NCBI RefSeq assembly: GCF_000482805.1
Contig: NZ_AXWT01000001.1
Coordinates: 18,966 to 82,965 of the forward strand
Source of the DNA: Deinococcus murrayi DSM 11303
GTDB taxonomy: Bacteria > Deinococcota > Deinococci > Deinococcales > Deinococcaceae
Length of the DNA stretch: 64,000 nucleotides
Direction of reading: 5' to 3'
Each line of letters opens with the position of its first letter. Position 1 is the stretch's first letter. Of the stretch, positions 49,724-57,213 are shown one piece after another. The position numbers and the translations under genes are program-made. The notes beneath the pieces are model-generated. The model saw only the letters and a list, made by a program, of their open reading frames with translations, searched no databases and was not told the DNA's origin.

Positions 49724-50225
49724 GGGCCACCTCGGACGCGGTCAGGGGGATTGGGTTGAAGCGGGCGAACTTGCCGTGGAGCACGCGGGCCGCGCCGTTG
49801 TAGGCCGCCGCCGCAAGTTCCTTGGTGGGGAAGCAGCCCAGGAAGATTTGGGTCCGCCCGTCATGGATCACTGCTCGGAAGCCGCCGCGCCAGGGGCTGA
49901 CCCCCTTGAGGCCCGTCTTGCTCCTACGGAACGCGGCCCGGTTGCGGTTGTTCTCGGTGCGGGTACAGGGGCGCAGGTTGCTGCGGCGGTTGTCGAGGGG
50001 GTTTCCGTTGATGTGGTCGGAGAAGTATCCGCCGCGCGCGTCGGTGAGAAGTTGGTGCATGCCTGTCTTGCGGCGGCGCTGCCCCAGCTCGGCGGGAAGG
50101 AAGGTCCGGGGGTACCCGTCGCGGTCGAGATGCCAGCGGTATTGGGAGAGGCGGGCGAAGTCGGCGTCATCGCAGAGGGCCACCTTCCCGGCCCCCCGCT
50201 TGCCGACAAGGGCAATCTCGGCCAT
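49710..50225 (-). CDS. HNH endonuclease with AP2 DNA-binding domain
   Basis: 171 residues from the ATG at 50225. The HNH part is DHINGNPLDNRRSNLRPCT with downstream ENNRNR, and the last 60 residues are an AP2-type fold (KGVSPWRGGFRAVI, FPTKELAAAAYNGAA). HNH-AP2 proteins are common free-standing homing enzymes in phages. It is translationally linked to the DdrA-like gene by TGATG, so it has settled in the operon. Confidence 0.88.
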   Translation of the reverse strand: MAEIALVGKRGAGKVALCDDADFARLSQYRWHLDRDGYPRTFLPAELGQRRRKTGMHQLLTDARGGYFSDHINGNPLDNRRSNLRPCTRTENNRNRAAFRRSKTGLKGVSPWRGGFRAVIHDGRTQIFLGCFPTKELAAAAYNGAARVLHGKFARFNPIPLTASEVAHAAD

Positions 50226-51130
50226 CAGCTCACCGCCCCCAGCGCCTCGGCCTCGCCGGGCAGCCCGGCAGGGTTGGCCCGCCACTGCTCCAGCAAAGCC
50301 TTCGGCTTGAGGCATCGCTCGATAGCGGCCAGGGCCTTGCGGCCCTCAGCCTCGGTCAGGTCCGCGCTGGTCGCCAGTGGCGCGTCCCGGCGGTCGGCCA
50401 GCCAGGACGTGAAGGCCAGTCGCTCCTCACGCTCCAGCAGCCAGCGTGGCCCGGTCAGGTGCGCGGCGATCTGGCTCTTAATCGCCTTGCTGATCGGAGC
50501 ACCCGTGGGCTGCGCCTCGGCTACGGGAGTGGAGGCTGGCGGACTCAGGCGAGGTCCCGACTGGCTCGCGGCGAGGGCTGTCTTCAGCAACCGCCAGACC
50601 TCGCGTTGGGCGTCCACGTCATTCGGCAGGTGGCTGCGCAGCTCCTCCAGCGCCTGGACGATGTGCGCCCCGCCGGGGGTGCGCTCATGTTCAGGCCGCG
50701 CCCAGTCGGGCAGCTCAGGCAGGGTGATCGGCTCGCGCTTCTTCTCGTCCCAGTCGCTCCAGAACCTGGGCAGGTCGTAGAGGTAACGCCCGATGCCGAA
50801 GTGCACCGCGCAGCGCTTGAGCGCGTCGGAGGCGGCGGCTTTCAGCGTGCCCGCCTCGCCCTCGCCCGCCTCGCCGAAGTCCTCGCGGGTGACGCCCAGG
50901 ACCGTCAGGCTGCCGTGGACGGTGGGCGTGGGGGTGCCGGAGACCTCGCGGCAGCGGAACTCCCAGGCGTCCGGGCAGATGGCGTCGAGGCGACTCTGCA
51001 CGGCGCGGGCATCCACGTAGGCCACCAGCAGGGCGCGGGAGCGGTCCTTGGTCAGGGCCTGGGGCTTCCAGCCCACGAGGTGGGCCGGGAACGGCATCTC
51101 CAGCCGCTTCTGAACGTCAGACAGCTTCAC
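50225..51130 (-). CDS. DdrA/Rad52-like single-strand annealing protein
   Basis: 301 residues from the GTG at 51130 with GGAGGTGACC upstream. The first 150 residues match Deinococcus DdrA, a Rad52-type protein: KLSDVQKRL, TKDRSRALLVAYVDAR, AASDALKRCAVHFGIGRYLY. DdrA binds 3' single-strand ends and promotes annealing after damage. The phage copy has an extra ~140-residue C-terminal region with unknown role. Located in the early region, it likely serves phage recombination; the resemblance to a host radiation-response protein is striking. Confidence 0.88.
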   Translation of the reverse strand: MKLSDVQKRLEMPFPAHLVGWKPQALTKDRSRALLVAYVDARAVQSRLDAICPDAWEFRCREVSGTPTPTVHGSLTVLGVTREDFGEAGEGEAGTLKAAASDALKRCAVHFGIGRYLYDLPRFWSDWDEKKREPITLPELPDWARPEHERTPGGAHIVQALEELRSHLPNDVDAQREVWRLLKTALAASQSGPRLSPPASTPVAEAQPTGAPISKAIKSQIAAHLTGPRWLLEREERLAFTSWLADRRDAPLATSADLTEAEGRKALAAIERCLKPKALLEQWRANPAGLPGEAEALGAVS

Positions 51131-51360
51131 GAGGTCACCTCCTGGGGCACGGCGTCCTGAATGCGCCGGGTGAGGTAAAGCAGGCCGCTGGCCGCCAAGA
51201 TTTCCGGGAAGGCCAGGATGAGGCGGGCGGGTTCCGCAACAGCCGCGCCGCTGTGCTTCAAGGCGTCCAACCCCAGCACTGCGGCAAGCAGCATCAGCGG
51301 CGCGGCCAGCAACAATCCGAGAGGGCCATACCCGAACCACGAGCGCAGAGAGGCCCGCAT
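51127..51360 (-). CDS. Small two-helix membrane protein
   Basis: 77 residues with two hydrophobic helices (about 10-33 and 43-63) and short charged ends. Overlaps both neighbours (GTGA, TGATG). No family. Possibly a superinfection or envelope-modifying protein, which is a guess from size and place in an early operon. Confidence 0.6.
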   Translation of the reverse strand: MRASLRSWFGYGPLGLLLAAPLMLLAAVLGLDALKHSGAAVAEPARLILAFPEILAASGLLYLTRRIQDAVPQEVTS

Positions 51361-51632
51361 CAGACGGCCCTCCCCAGCGGGGCATGGCCCCGCCGCTTTT
51401 TGAGTCGCCGGTCCTGCACCCGCAGGCGTTCCGCGCCCTGGGCGGTGAGGCGGTAGGTGCCGTTGGGCAGCCGCTCGACATCGCCTCGGGCGATGAGCGT
51501 CCTCAGGCGGGCACGGGCGGCCTTGTCATCGATACCCAGACGACCGGCCACCTCCAGGGCGGTGCGGACCGGAGCGCGGAGGCCCGCCCCCAGAACCCGC
51601 ATGGTCTGGAACTGCTCTTCGTGGCGGGGCAT
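51360..51632 (-). CDS. Winged-helix DNA-binding protein
   Basis: 90 residues from the ATG at 51632. ALEVAGRLGIDDKAARARLR and the following GDVERLPNGTYRLTAQG form a compact winged helix; the tail is basic. Likely an early transcriptional regulator. TGATG coupling upstream. Confidence 0.68.
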   Translation of the reverse strand: MPRHEEQFQTMRVLGAGLRAPVRTALEVAGRLGIDDKAARARLRTLIARGDVERLPNGTYRLTAQGAERLRVQDRRLKKRRGHAPLGRAV

Positions 51633-51970
51633 CAGCGCACCACCCCGCTGCCACCGCAACTGCGGCAGTTCAGTACCGGTGCAATGCGCCCACCATCGGC
51701 GCACTCGCACAGGCGACCGGGGTTGATCTGGACCGGAGCCGCATGGGGGGTTTCCTCAGCAGCCAGTAGCCTGCTACACAGGTCGCGCAGCGCCTCCACC
51801 TCGGCGAGGCTGAGGTTCCGGCATGCGTGCGGCTCCTCCGGGTCATGGACGTTGGTTGCCGGGTCCCACAACGTCAGGCGGTAGGGCTGCTCCGGGGCGT
51901 GCATGTCGGCGTGGGGGTCGCGCTCCAGGCGCAGGACCTCGGCCCGCCGGTAGACGACACCCCCACTCAC
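51632..51970 (-). CDS. Hypothetical protein with C-terminal zinc motif
   Basis: 112 residues from the GTG at 51970, overlapping the upstream gene (GTGA). The C-terminus has CECADGG...CRSCGG, a zinc-finger-like pattern; the N-terminal half is polar helix. Unknown function. Earlier in-frame starts are ruled out by the overlap pattern. Confidence 0.58.
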   Translation of the reverse strand: MSGGVVYRRAEVLRLERDPHADMHAPEQPYRLTLWDPATNVHDPEEPHACRNLSLAEVEALRDLCSRLLAAEETPHAAPVQINPGRLCECADGGRIAPVLNCRSCGGSGVVR

Positions 51971-52380
51971 GCCGCCACCGCCAACAGCAACCGCAGCTTG
52001 GGTCGGGCGTAGACCCAGGGGGTGATGTAGACCTCGGGCCACCAGTGGTTGCCGCGCGGGCGGCTCAGCGGCAGCGAAATTGGGCGCAGCCACAGGTGGA
52101 CACCGTGCTCCTGCTGAACCTGCTGGAGTCTCAGCTCAACCTCGCCGGTGGGACAGACTTCCTCGATCACGAGGCAGGGGCGGCCACTCGGGAGGCGGCC
52201 GATCCAGCCGGGCACGAACACGAGCCGGGTCCAGCCCTCCCCTGCGGGCTGGGTCCAGACGCTGTGACGGAAGAGGCGGCGCTTGCCGGTGCGGGAGGAG
52301 AGGGGGAGCGGCTGGCCGTCTACCAAGGTGGACAGCGGGCGCTTGAGCGCAGAGAGCGTGCTTGGGCGTGCTATGTTCAC
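51967..52380 (-). CDS. First gene of the early operon, unknown function
   Basis: 137 residues from the GTG at 52380, chosen because GAGGT lies five bases upstream; two further upstream starts lack it. Beta-rich with many Trp, Pro and Arg residues, no motif recognised. It opens the leftward early operon, and a palindrome matching the cassette operator (GTCTACC-NN-GGTGGAC) lies inside its fifth-to-sixth decade of bases (52318-52333). Confidence 0.55.
   Translation of the reverse strand: MNIARPSTLSALKRPLSTLVDGQPLPLSSRTGKRRLFRHSVWTQPAGEGWTRLVFVPGWIGRLPSGRPCLVIEEVCPTGEVELRLQQVQQEHGVHLWLRPISLPLSRPRGNHWWPEVYITPWVYARPKLRLLLAVAA
52318..52333. promoter_or_regulatory. Palindromic operator candidate inside early gene
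   Basis: GTCTACC-AA-GGTGGAC, identical to the site at 41748-41763 except for the two middle bases. It lies 47 bp inside the first early gene. Two 14/16 matches to a 16-bp imperfect palindrome are more than expected by chance in this window, but the number of partial sites is not counted here. Confidence 0.4.
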
Positions 52381-52667
52381 AAGTACCTCGTCGGCAAAAC
52401 CGGGTCGGGCGCGTGAGTCAGACGCGCCCTGTTTCTTTGGGTCAGACCTGCCCACCGCGCTCGCTCCCGGTCGGCACGCCGGGAGCGCGAAGTTGCACCA
52501 CTTGTGTGGGCTTTTCCACACTGGGGGTGTTGGCGGGTGTACGATGCATGCAGAAGCTCCTCTCGTTGAGGGCCTGCCGATCCGGTGTTTTGCCGACGTG
52601 GGATCAACAGGTTGCGGGTGGGGGTTTCAAGTCGCGCAGGGCCTGCCAGGGCCTTGCGCCTTTGCAT
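52381..52667. other. Leader region of early operon with hairpins
   Basis: No gene is supported. It contains a terminator-like hairpin (52407-52429, stem GGGCGCGT/ACGCGCCC) followed by TGTTTCTT, so it would end rightward transcription, and a perfect inverted repeat GTGTGG...CCACAC at 52504-52521. The leftward early promoter should lie here but is not clear. The hairpin could serve as an attenuator or as the end of a rightward transcript. Confidence 0.5.
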
Positions 52668-52865
52668 TCAGGCTGGGCGGATTCCCTTAGCCTGCTCGTG
52701 ACGCGCCTGGAGCGCGGGCGGAGTGATGGGGTGGGGAACCAGCCCCCGAATGTCGAGGCCAGCGGCAGCAGCCCGTTCCAGCACGAAGGCGCCGAAGTGG
52801 TGGGCGACGACCGGACACGGCTCGCGGCGGATGCGGACTTCTGTAATGGAGTTCTTGCGGGTCAT
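52668..52865 (-). CDS. Small basic protein coupled to the Xre regulator
   Basis: 65 residues, Arg/His/Pro-rich, no recognised family. Its ATG overlaps the regulator's stop (ATGA), so it is probably translated with it. Conceivably an anti-repressor or Cro partner. No membrane helix. Confidence 0.55.
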   Translation of the reverse strand: MTRKNSITEVRIRREPCPVVAHHFGAFVLERAAAAGLDIRGLVPHPITPPALQARHEQAKGIRPA

Positions 52866-53092
52866 ACGGACTCCCGAATATCGGTATATCGATAAGCCTC
52901 GGCAAAAAAAGACTCGCCTAGCGCTCGTGCCAGTGCCCGTACTGTGCTAATGCGCGGGTCCTTCACGCGGCCCTGTTCGATGGCAGAAACAGCTCTTGTG
53001 CTCAACCCACTCTTTGCAGCCAGTTCATCCTGAGACCAACTACGGGCCGCCCTCTCTCGAGCGACCAGTTGGCCAAACGTCAGATCAGGCAT
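52862..53092 (-). CDS. Xre/Cro-family regulator
   Basis: 76 residues from the ATG at 53092, which sits exactly 6 nt after a -10 hexamer and so would be leaderless; another ATG at 53098 is adjacent to that hexamer. A complete HTH_3 domain is seen: FGQLVARERAARSWSQDELAAKSGLSTRAVSAIEQG. It is divergent from the CI-like gene, the normal place of Cro. It likely decides lytic expression and represses the opposing promoter. Confidence 0.82.
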   Translation of the reverse strand: MPDLTFGQLVARERAARSWSQDELAAKSGLSTRAVSAIEQGRVKDPRISTVRALARALGESFFAEAYRYTDIRESV

Positions 53093-53098
53093 AACCAT

Positions 53099-53126
53099 AG
53101 TCTACCATAATAATGGCAGGAGTCAA
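53099..53126 (-). promoter_or_regulatory. Promoter of the Cro-like gene with operator in the spacer
   Basis: Minus strand TTGACT (53121-53126) and TAGACT (53099-53104) with a 16-bp spacer. The spacer contains TACCATAATAATGG, and TACCAT-type elements recur at 53171 and, as ACCATCATGGT, near 53190. These are candidate CI/Cro operators. Confidence 0.62.
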
Positions 53127-53131
53127 ACCCT

Positions 53132-53881
53132 GTGACCACTATTTCGTTTGGGCATCGGGAACCGACCGTCTACCATGCGCGTAGTACCACCATCATGGTA
53201 ACGGAGTTGCTGATGCCACCATCTGCCCGAGTGCCCCGCAAGAAAAAACCTGAGTGGGCCGTCGCTATCGAGTTGCGCCGGACGAAGCTGCAGCTTTCCC
53301 AAGAGATCGTCGCGGAAAAGGCTGACATGTCGCAGTCGTATTACTCGGATATTGAGCGCGGGGCGAAGACCCTTCACAGCCTCACTGTCGGGAAGCTGCT
53401 CGGCCTGGCCCGCGCCCTGCACTGGACGGTGGCCGAGATGCAACGGGCCACCGGTGTAGACCTCGGCATCGCGGAGGCGTCCACGGTCGGTGAAGGAAGC
53501 GCAGACGTTTATCCCCTTTCGGCCGCGCTCAATCCTGAACATCCTGGGGCGGCTATTGACCACGAGGCCGTAGTAGCGGGCATCCAACAGCCGCTGCTGT
53601 TACGGATGGATACCGACGAGATGTATGGCACCACCCCAGCCAGCATCCGTCCCGGCGATTACCTGCATGTCGACCGTGCTCATACTTCGCCAGAGGAAGG
53701 CCGCGTTTACGTCATTACGGACGCTGATGGCCCACACGTCCGGCTCTACACCACGACCCGCCTCGGCCCTGTCTTCCGCGCCGAGAACCGCCAGTACGAG
53801 GACATTCCCGCCCAGGAAGCGCAGGTGGTCGGGCTGGTGGCTGGCGTGACCAGCGACTACAACCCTCAACTGCTCAACTGA
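53132..53881 (+). CDS. CI-like repressor with HTH and a protease-dead S24-like domain
   Basis: 249 residues from GTG 53132, or 222 from the ATG at 53213, which has GGAG six bases upstream and would leave 53132-53212 as operator DNA; I favour the latter. The HTH is LSQEIVAEKADMSQSYYSDIERG. The C-terminal part has the fold pattern of S24/LexA peptidases (PGDYLHVDR, EGRVYVITDADG, VVGLVAGV) but lacks both the catalytic Ser in the usual GDSM position and the Lys. It would bind operators and dimerise but not cleave itself. The next gene carries the missing activity. Confidence 0.75.
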   Translation: MTTISFGHREPTVYHARSTTIMVTELLMPPSARVPRKKKPEWAVAIELRRTKLQLSQEIVAEKADMSQSYYSDIERGAKTLHSLTVGKLLGLARALHWTVAEMQRATGVDLGIAEASTVGEGSADVYPLSAALNPEHPGAAIDHEAVVAGIQQPLLLRMDTDEMYGTTPASIRPGDYLHVDRAHTSPEEGRVYVITDADGPHVRLYTTTRLGPVFRAENRQYEDIPAQEAQVVGLVAGVTSDYNPQLLN

Positions 53882-54363
53882 TGGAGGTTTCCCTCTTGCA
53901 GTCGTACTTTTTACCCAAGCGTTATGCCCCAAGCAAAGCCCCAGTCCTGGGGTTAATCAGTGCCGGAACACCGCTCGATCCATCTCCGTTCTCCGTGCGT
54001 AGGCGAATGCCCATCCCACCCAGCTTCCGCCGCTTCGGAATGTTCGTGCTCCAAGTGGACGGCGACAGCATGACGCTTGCGGACGGCAGTGGCATCACAC
54101 ATGGATGCTTCGTGCTGGTGGATGGCAAGGACCTCATTACGGACCAAGGCCACACGTTCGCGTTCCGACTGCCGGATGGGACGATGGTTGTTAAGCGGCT
54201 GCGCCTGTTCCAGGGCCGCCCCGCCATGTACAGCGACAATGCAGCGTACCCGCCGGTGCAGCTCGACCCCAGCATCCGCAACTGCGGGCGCGTCTACGCA
54301 GTGAGCCGAGACGGGCAGCACTGGGAAATGACGCGTTATCGGGGGTGGGGAGGGAATGCGTAG
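53881..54363 (+). CDS. Stand-alone S24/UmuD-like autoprotease
   Basis: 160 residues without an HTH. An Ala-Gly cleavage site lies in GLISAGTP (about residues 24-31), the catalytic Ser is in VDGDSM (about 62) and the catalytic Lys in GTMVVKRL (about 99). This is a complete LexA/UmuD-type self-cleaving domain. Its start shares a base with the stop of the repressor gene (TGATG), so the two are produced together. It may sense RecA filaments and control the HTH partner. UmuD in a polymerase V is less likely as no umuC is near. Confidence 0.85.
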   Translation: MEVSLLQSYFLPKRYAPSKAPVLGLISAGTPLDPSPFSVRRRMPIPPSFRRFGMFVLQVDGDSMTLADGSGITHGCFVLVDGKDLITDQGHTFAFRLPDGTMVVKRLRLFQGRPAMYSDNAAYPPVQLDPSIRNCGRVYAVSRDGQHWEMTRYRGWGGNA

Positions 54364-54365
54364 CG

Positions 54366-54953
54366 ATGGGGTACTACACCGTGATTGTCCCAGACTGTCG
54401 CAATGTCCGCTTCCTGCAGCGGCTTGCAAGCCACTTCCAAGTGCCTGCGGAGTTCAGTCGACACGGGCAGTATGGCGCGTCCTGTTACCTCACATGGGCC
54501 GACGACGAGGCACCGCTGGAATACGTTGAGGCTGTCGCCAAAGACCTGAGTTGCCATGACGAAGACGTAGCACTTTACAAGGACGTCGTCGAGCGCCCGT
54601 ACCGATTCCAGCCCCAAATGCTCGATCACGGCGTACTGGTTCGCGTTTACAACGAAGGGATTCGCCGTGGCTACATTGAGACGAAAGAGCCGCTTCCTTT
54701 GCCTGAAGCCACCATCCTTGTGATAAAGGCCCTCCAGCGCGAAGGTCATTTAGACCACAGGGTCGAGGTGATGCGCCGAGAGGCAGGCGTTGAGCTTACT
54801 GTCTTCATCCCTCCTCTTGCGGACAAGTGGCGGTCCCATCGCGACCGGCTGTATGAAGCGATCGAGGGGACCAGCACCGATGACTTCCTCGTTACTTTGA
54901 AGCTGGTCGAGCAGCCGATGCCCCGAGGACCTTTGCTGGAAGGCCCCCCATGA
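54366..54953 (+). CDS. Hypothetical protein between protease and integrase
   Basis: 195 residues from the ATG at 54366; a GTG at 54345 overlapping the previous gene is less likely. Mixed alpha/beta, no motif, no membrane segment. Its stop overlaps the integrase start by 4 nt (ATGA). Possibly a partner in the lysogeny decision or an excision factor for the integrase; the latter type of factor is often unrelated in sequence, so it cannot be excluded. Confidence 0.6.
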   Translation: MGYYTVIVPDCRNVRFLQRLASHFQVPAEFSRHGQYGASCYLTWADDEAPLEYVEAVAKDLSCHDEDVALYKDVVERPYRFQPQMLDHGVLVRVYNEGIRRGYIETKEPLPLPEATILVIKALQREGHLDHRVEVMRREAGVELTVFIPPLADKWRSHRDRLYEAIEGTSTDDFLVTLKLVEQPMPRGPLLEGPP

Positions 54954-56365
54954 CCCGCCCCGCCGCCCTCTACATCCGCGTCTCCAGCCACCTCCAGGCC
55001 CGCGACGACCGCTACGGCCTCGCCCGCCAGGAGGCCGAGACCCGCGCCTACGCCGCCCGCACTGGCCTGAGTATCCCCGACGGCGCCCTGTACACGGACG
55101 TCATCACCGGCCGCAGCGAGACCCGTGACGGACTGGAGCAGCTCAAGGCTGACCGGCAGCGCTACTCGGCCATCATCACCAGCGAGGCCGACCGCCTGGG
55201 CCGCACGCCGCTCGCCGGGCACAAGATTCTTAACGAGTTGCTCGGCCTGGGCCTAGACGTCCACAACGCCACGGACGGCCTGTACGACCCAGACGACGAT
55301 GCCAGCGTCCTGACTTTCGACATGCGGATGGTGATCGCTCACCAGGAACTGCGCAGCATCAAGCGCCGCATGTTGGGAGGTAAGCTGGCCGCCGCCGAGA
55401 AGGGTGAGATCATTCCCCACGGCTGGCGCTGCTACGGGTATCGGCAGGTCTACGAGCTGGAGGGGGGCCGCCCAGTCCGGCGCATCGAGGTAGACGAGGT
55501 GGAGGCGGCGGTCGTGCGGGAAATCTTCGAGCGGCTGGTCCGGGGAGACACGACCGGGCAGATTGCCGACGACCTGAACGCCCGTGGGGTGCCCACCGCC
55601 ATGAACTCGGTCTGGCACCCACAGCGGCCCTGGTACATGGCCCGCAACACGGCCTACAAGGGCGAGGCTCGGATGACTCTCCGACACGCGAAGCGGGAGT
55701 TCACGTTCCCGGTCCCCCCTATCGTGGACGGGGACACCTGGCAGCTTGCCCATGACAGCTTGCGGCGCAAGCCCATCAAGCACACCGAAACCTTCTGGCT
55801 CAACGGCCTCCTGCGGTGCGCCGAGTGCGGGGGGGCAATGAGTGGGACCAACTCGCACTCTAGCCGCACGAGCTACCGCCACTACCGCTGCTCGCGGGCA
55901 TTCAAGCACCGGCACTATGGGGACGTGCCTGTCTGCACCCAGCGCACGTACTACCGCATGAATGACTTGCACGAGCACGCCGACCGGATCGTCCGCGAGA
56001 TCGCCGAGCACCCGGAGCGGTACGCTGGGCAGGCCGCATCTACACCCCCCGACCACAGCCGAGCGCTGAAGGAGATCGACCGGCTGGAGGGGCAGCTCAA
56101 GCGCTATCTCACCGACTACCAGCGCGAGCTGCTGACCGGCGACGAGTACGCCGGGCTACGGGATACAGCGCGGCGGCGGCTGGAAGAGCTGCGGGCGGAG
56201 GTTGTGCCGCCAACGGTGATTCCTCTGCCCAACACGGCAGCCGCCCTCGAAGCGATTGGGCGGCTAGTGCAGGAAGGTGTTTCCACACGGGAGGTGCTGC
56301 TGCGGTCGGGCACCCGCTTGAGCATCGCGCCGGGTGGAGTGCTGGAGGTGGTGCTGCGGGTGTAG
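54950..56365 (+). CDS. Large serine recombinase (integrase)
   Basis: 471 residues. The N-terminal catalytic domain has the nucleophile in YIRVSS and EADRLGR, the recombinase domain follows (PHGWRCYGYRQVYELEGG), then a zinc ribbon (CAECGGAMSG ... C ... C) and a coiled-coil region near 360-410. These enzymes need attP about 50 bp long and palindromic, as found at 62-111. It inserts the phage in mutS and is located, as usual, next to the attachment site. ATG start overlaps the previous stop. Confidence 0.95.
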   Translation: MTRPAALYIRVSSHLQARDDRYGLARQEAETRAYAARTGLSIPDGALYTDVITGRSETRDGLEQLKADRQRYSAIITSEADRLGRTPLAGHKILNELLGLGLDVHNATDGLYDPDDDASVLTFDMRMVIAHQELRSIKRRMLGGKLAAAEKGEIIPHGWRCYGYRQVYELEGGRPVRRIEVDEVEAAVVREIFERLVRGDTTGQIADDLNARGVPTAMNSVWHPQRPWYMARNTAYKGEARMTLRHAKREFTFPVPPIVDGDTWQLAHDSLRRKPIKHTETFWLNGLLRCAECGGAMSGTNSHSSRTSYRHYRCSRAFKHRHYGDVPVCTQRTYYRMNDLHEHADRIVREIAEHPERYAGQAASTPPDHSRALKEIDRLEGQLKRYLTDYQRELLTGDEYAGLRDTARRRLEELRAEVVPPTVIPLPNTAAALEAIGRLVQEGVSTREVLLRSGTRLSIAPGGVLEVVLRV

Positions 56366-56385
56366 GTGCGGGTAGAACAACTACC

Positions 56386-56416
56386 CTCACCCTCCCCCAT
56401 CGGGTGGGCTTTTTTG
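56386..56416 (+). terminator. Terminator after integrase
   Basis: CACCC (56388-56392) pairs with GGGTG (56402-56406), followed by GGC and six T residues. It ends the rightward lysogeny operon. The following gene starts only about two bases after the T-run. Confidence 0.7.
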
Positions 56417-56417
56417 T

Positions 56418-56894
56418 GTGGTCACAGCGGAGTTGGGTGCTACAGCGGCAGCGCCACTCATCGGAACCACGAAGTCTTTTCCGGGGACTGGTTACTGCAA
56501 GACCTACGGGTGCTCGCACATCACCACCGTTCCTCTCTCCACCAACCTGAAGCACTTCACGTACAGCCTGAAACCGGAGTTCCCTGGATACCCGGCAAAT
56601 CAGGCGTTCGTGGTACGCGATGGAACCAGAGCAGTTTCCGCAGGCCTCCGCATTGGTGGACAGGACTGGGTCTTCGGGCCGGACTTCCACGGAACACGGC
56701 AACTCGCCGACCTAATCGCCCTCACGACTGGGAAGCGGCCCACCAATGCCTGGGTCTCCAATCTCAAGTGCCAGAACATTCAAGACGGCGGGGCAGCCCT
56801 GAACAAACATCAGGGCACGAACCGGACTTACACGGTGGCCTGCGTGGTCAGCCCGGGCATGGGCTTCGTCAACTTCGACGTGAGCATCTACTGA
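56418..56894 (+). CDS. Cargo gene at the attachment site, possibly 5'-truncated
   Basis: 158 residues from a GTG with no ribosome-binding site, directly after the integrase terminator. The first residues (ATAAAPLIGTTKSF) resemble the tail end of a signal peptide whose start is missing. The body has four Cys and a beta-rich ending (GMGFVNFDVSIY). No family recognised. Its last codons also appear at positions 1-8 of this window, so another copy or relative sits to the left. It might be expressed from a different start or not at all. Confidence 0.5.
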   Translation: MVTAELGATAAAPLIGTTKSFPGTGYCKTYGCSHITTVPLSTNLKHFTYSLKPEFPGYPANQAFVVRDGTRAVSAGLRIGGQDWVFGPDFHGTRQLADLIALTTGKRPTNAWVSNLKCQNIQDGGAALNKHQGTNRTYTVACVVSPGMGFVNFDVSIY

Positions 56895-56981
56895 CTGCGG
56901 CGTTCGGCTAGCGGGGCGAAGGGCGCACCCCCACGGTGCACCCCTTATTTCCTAACCCAGTCTCGCTGACTTGAAACAGCA
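56887..56981. repeat. 95-bp direct repeat, right copy
   Basis: Identical to 1-95. It contains the end of the last phage gene, the left arm of the attachment palindrome (56948-56963) and the crossover centre (56972/56973); beyond 56981 the sequence is host mutS. Confidence 0.95.
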
Positions 56982-57090
56982 GCAAAAAGTCGGGGTGCGC
57001 GTCGCGCAGGGCGACGTACTGCTCCAGCATGGGCGGCAGCACCCCTGACCCGGTTCCCTTCAAGACATGTTGGGCGGCAGCTCCCGGCAC
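56908..57090 (-). CDS. mutS: Host mutS 5' end, cut off by the prophage
   Basis: Starts at GTG 57090 and encodes the first 36 or so residues of MutS (VLKGTGSG, LPPMLEQYV, LLLFQV). After LLLFQV the frame enters phage DNA and stops at 56908, giving a nonfunctional stub of 60 residues. The rest of mutS lies left of the window. The GTG has a -10 hexamer at 57097-57102, six bases upstream. Confidence 0.88.
   Translation of the reverse strand: MPGAAAQHVLKGTGSGVLPPMLEQYVALRDAHPDFLLLFQVSETGLGNKGCTVGVRPSPR
56948..56997. other. attR: phage arm plus host mutS arm
   Basis: The left 25 bp equal the left half of the attP-like site (62-86); the right half is host mutS coding sequence and no longer palindromic with it. 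This is the expected hybrid site after integrase action at the Gln codon of the MutS segment LLFQV. Confidence 0.8.
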
Positions 57091-57096
57091 CCGCCG

Positions 57097-57102
57097 AGCA
57101 TA
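57097..57102 (-). promoter_or_regulatory. -10 element of host mutS
   Basis: Minus-strand TATGCT, six bases before the GTG start, with the same spacing as the phage-borne copy at 229-234. Suggests a leaderless mRNA. Confidence 0.5.
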
Positions 57103-57213
57103 GCGCAGTGCATTCTGTTCCCAGCGGAATGGAGGTCGCGTTTGGGCGGGCGGGAGGTCAGCAAAAGCGGAAGCCGCCCCGCGGAGGGGCGACCTCGGAG
57201 GCGAGGGGGAGGA

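Larger units (their letters stand above)
87..56972. mobile_element. Complete temperate siphophage prophage integrated in mutS
   Basis: The region holds every module of a tailed temperate phage: terminase, portal, protease/scaffold, capsid, tail chaperone, tape measure, fibre, lysis, replication, repressor region and a large serine integrase. The limits are the predicted crossover points, in the centre of the attP-like palindrome at 86/87 and the matching centre at 56972/56973. The distance gives a unit of 56,886 bp. Host genes begin immediately to the right. To the left the sequence at 1-86 is again phage right-end sequence, so a second element probably lies beyond the window. One IS copy interrupts a small membrane gene, but all core modules look intact. 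Confidence 0.93.
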
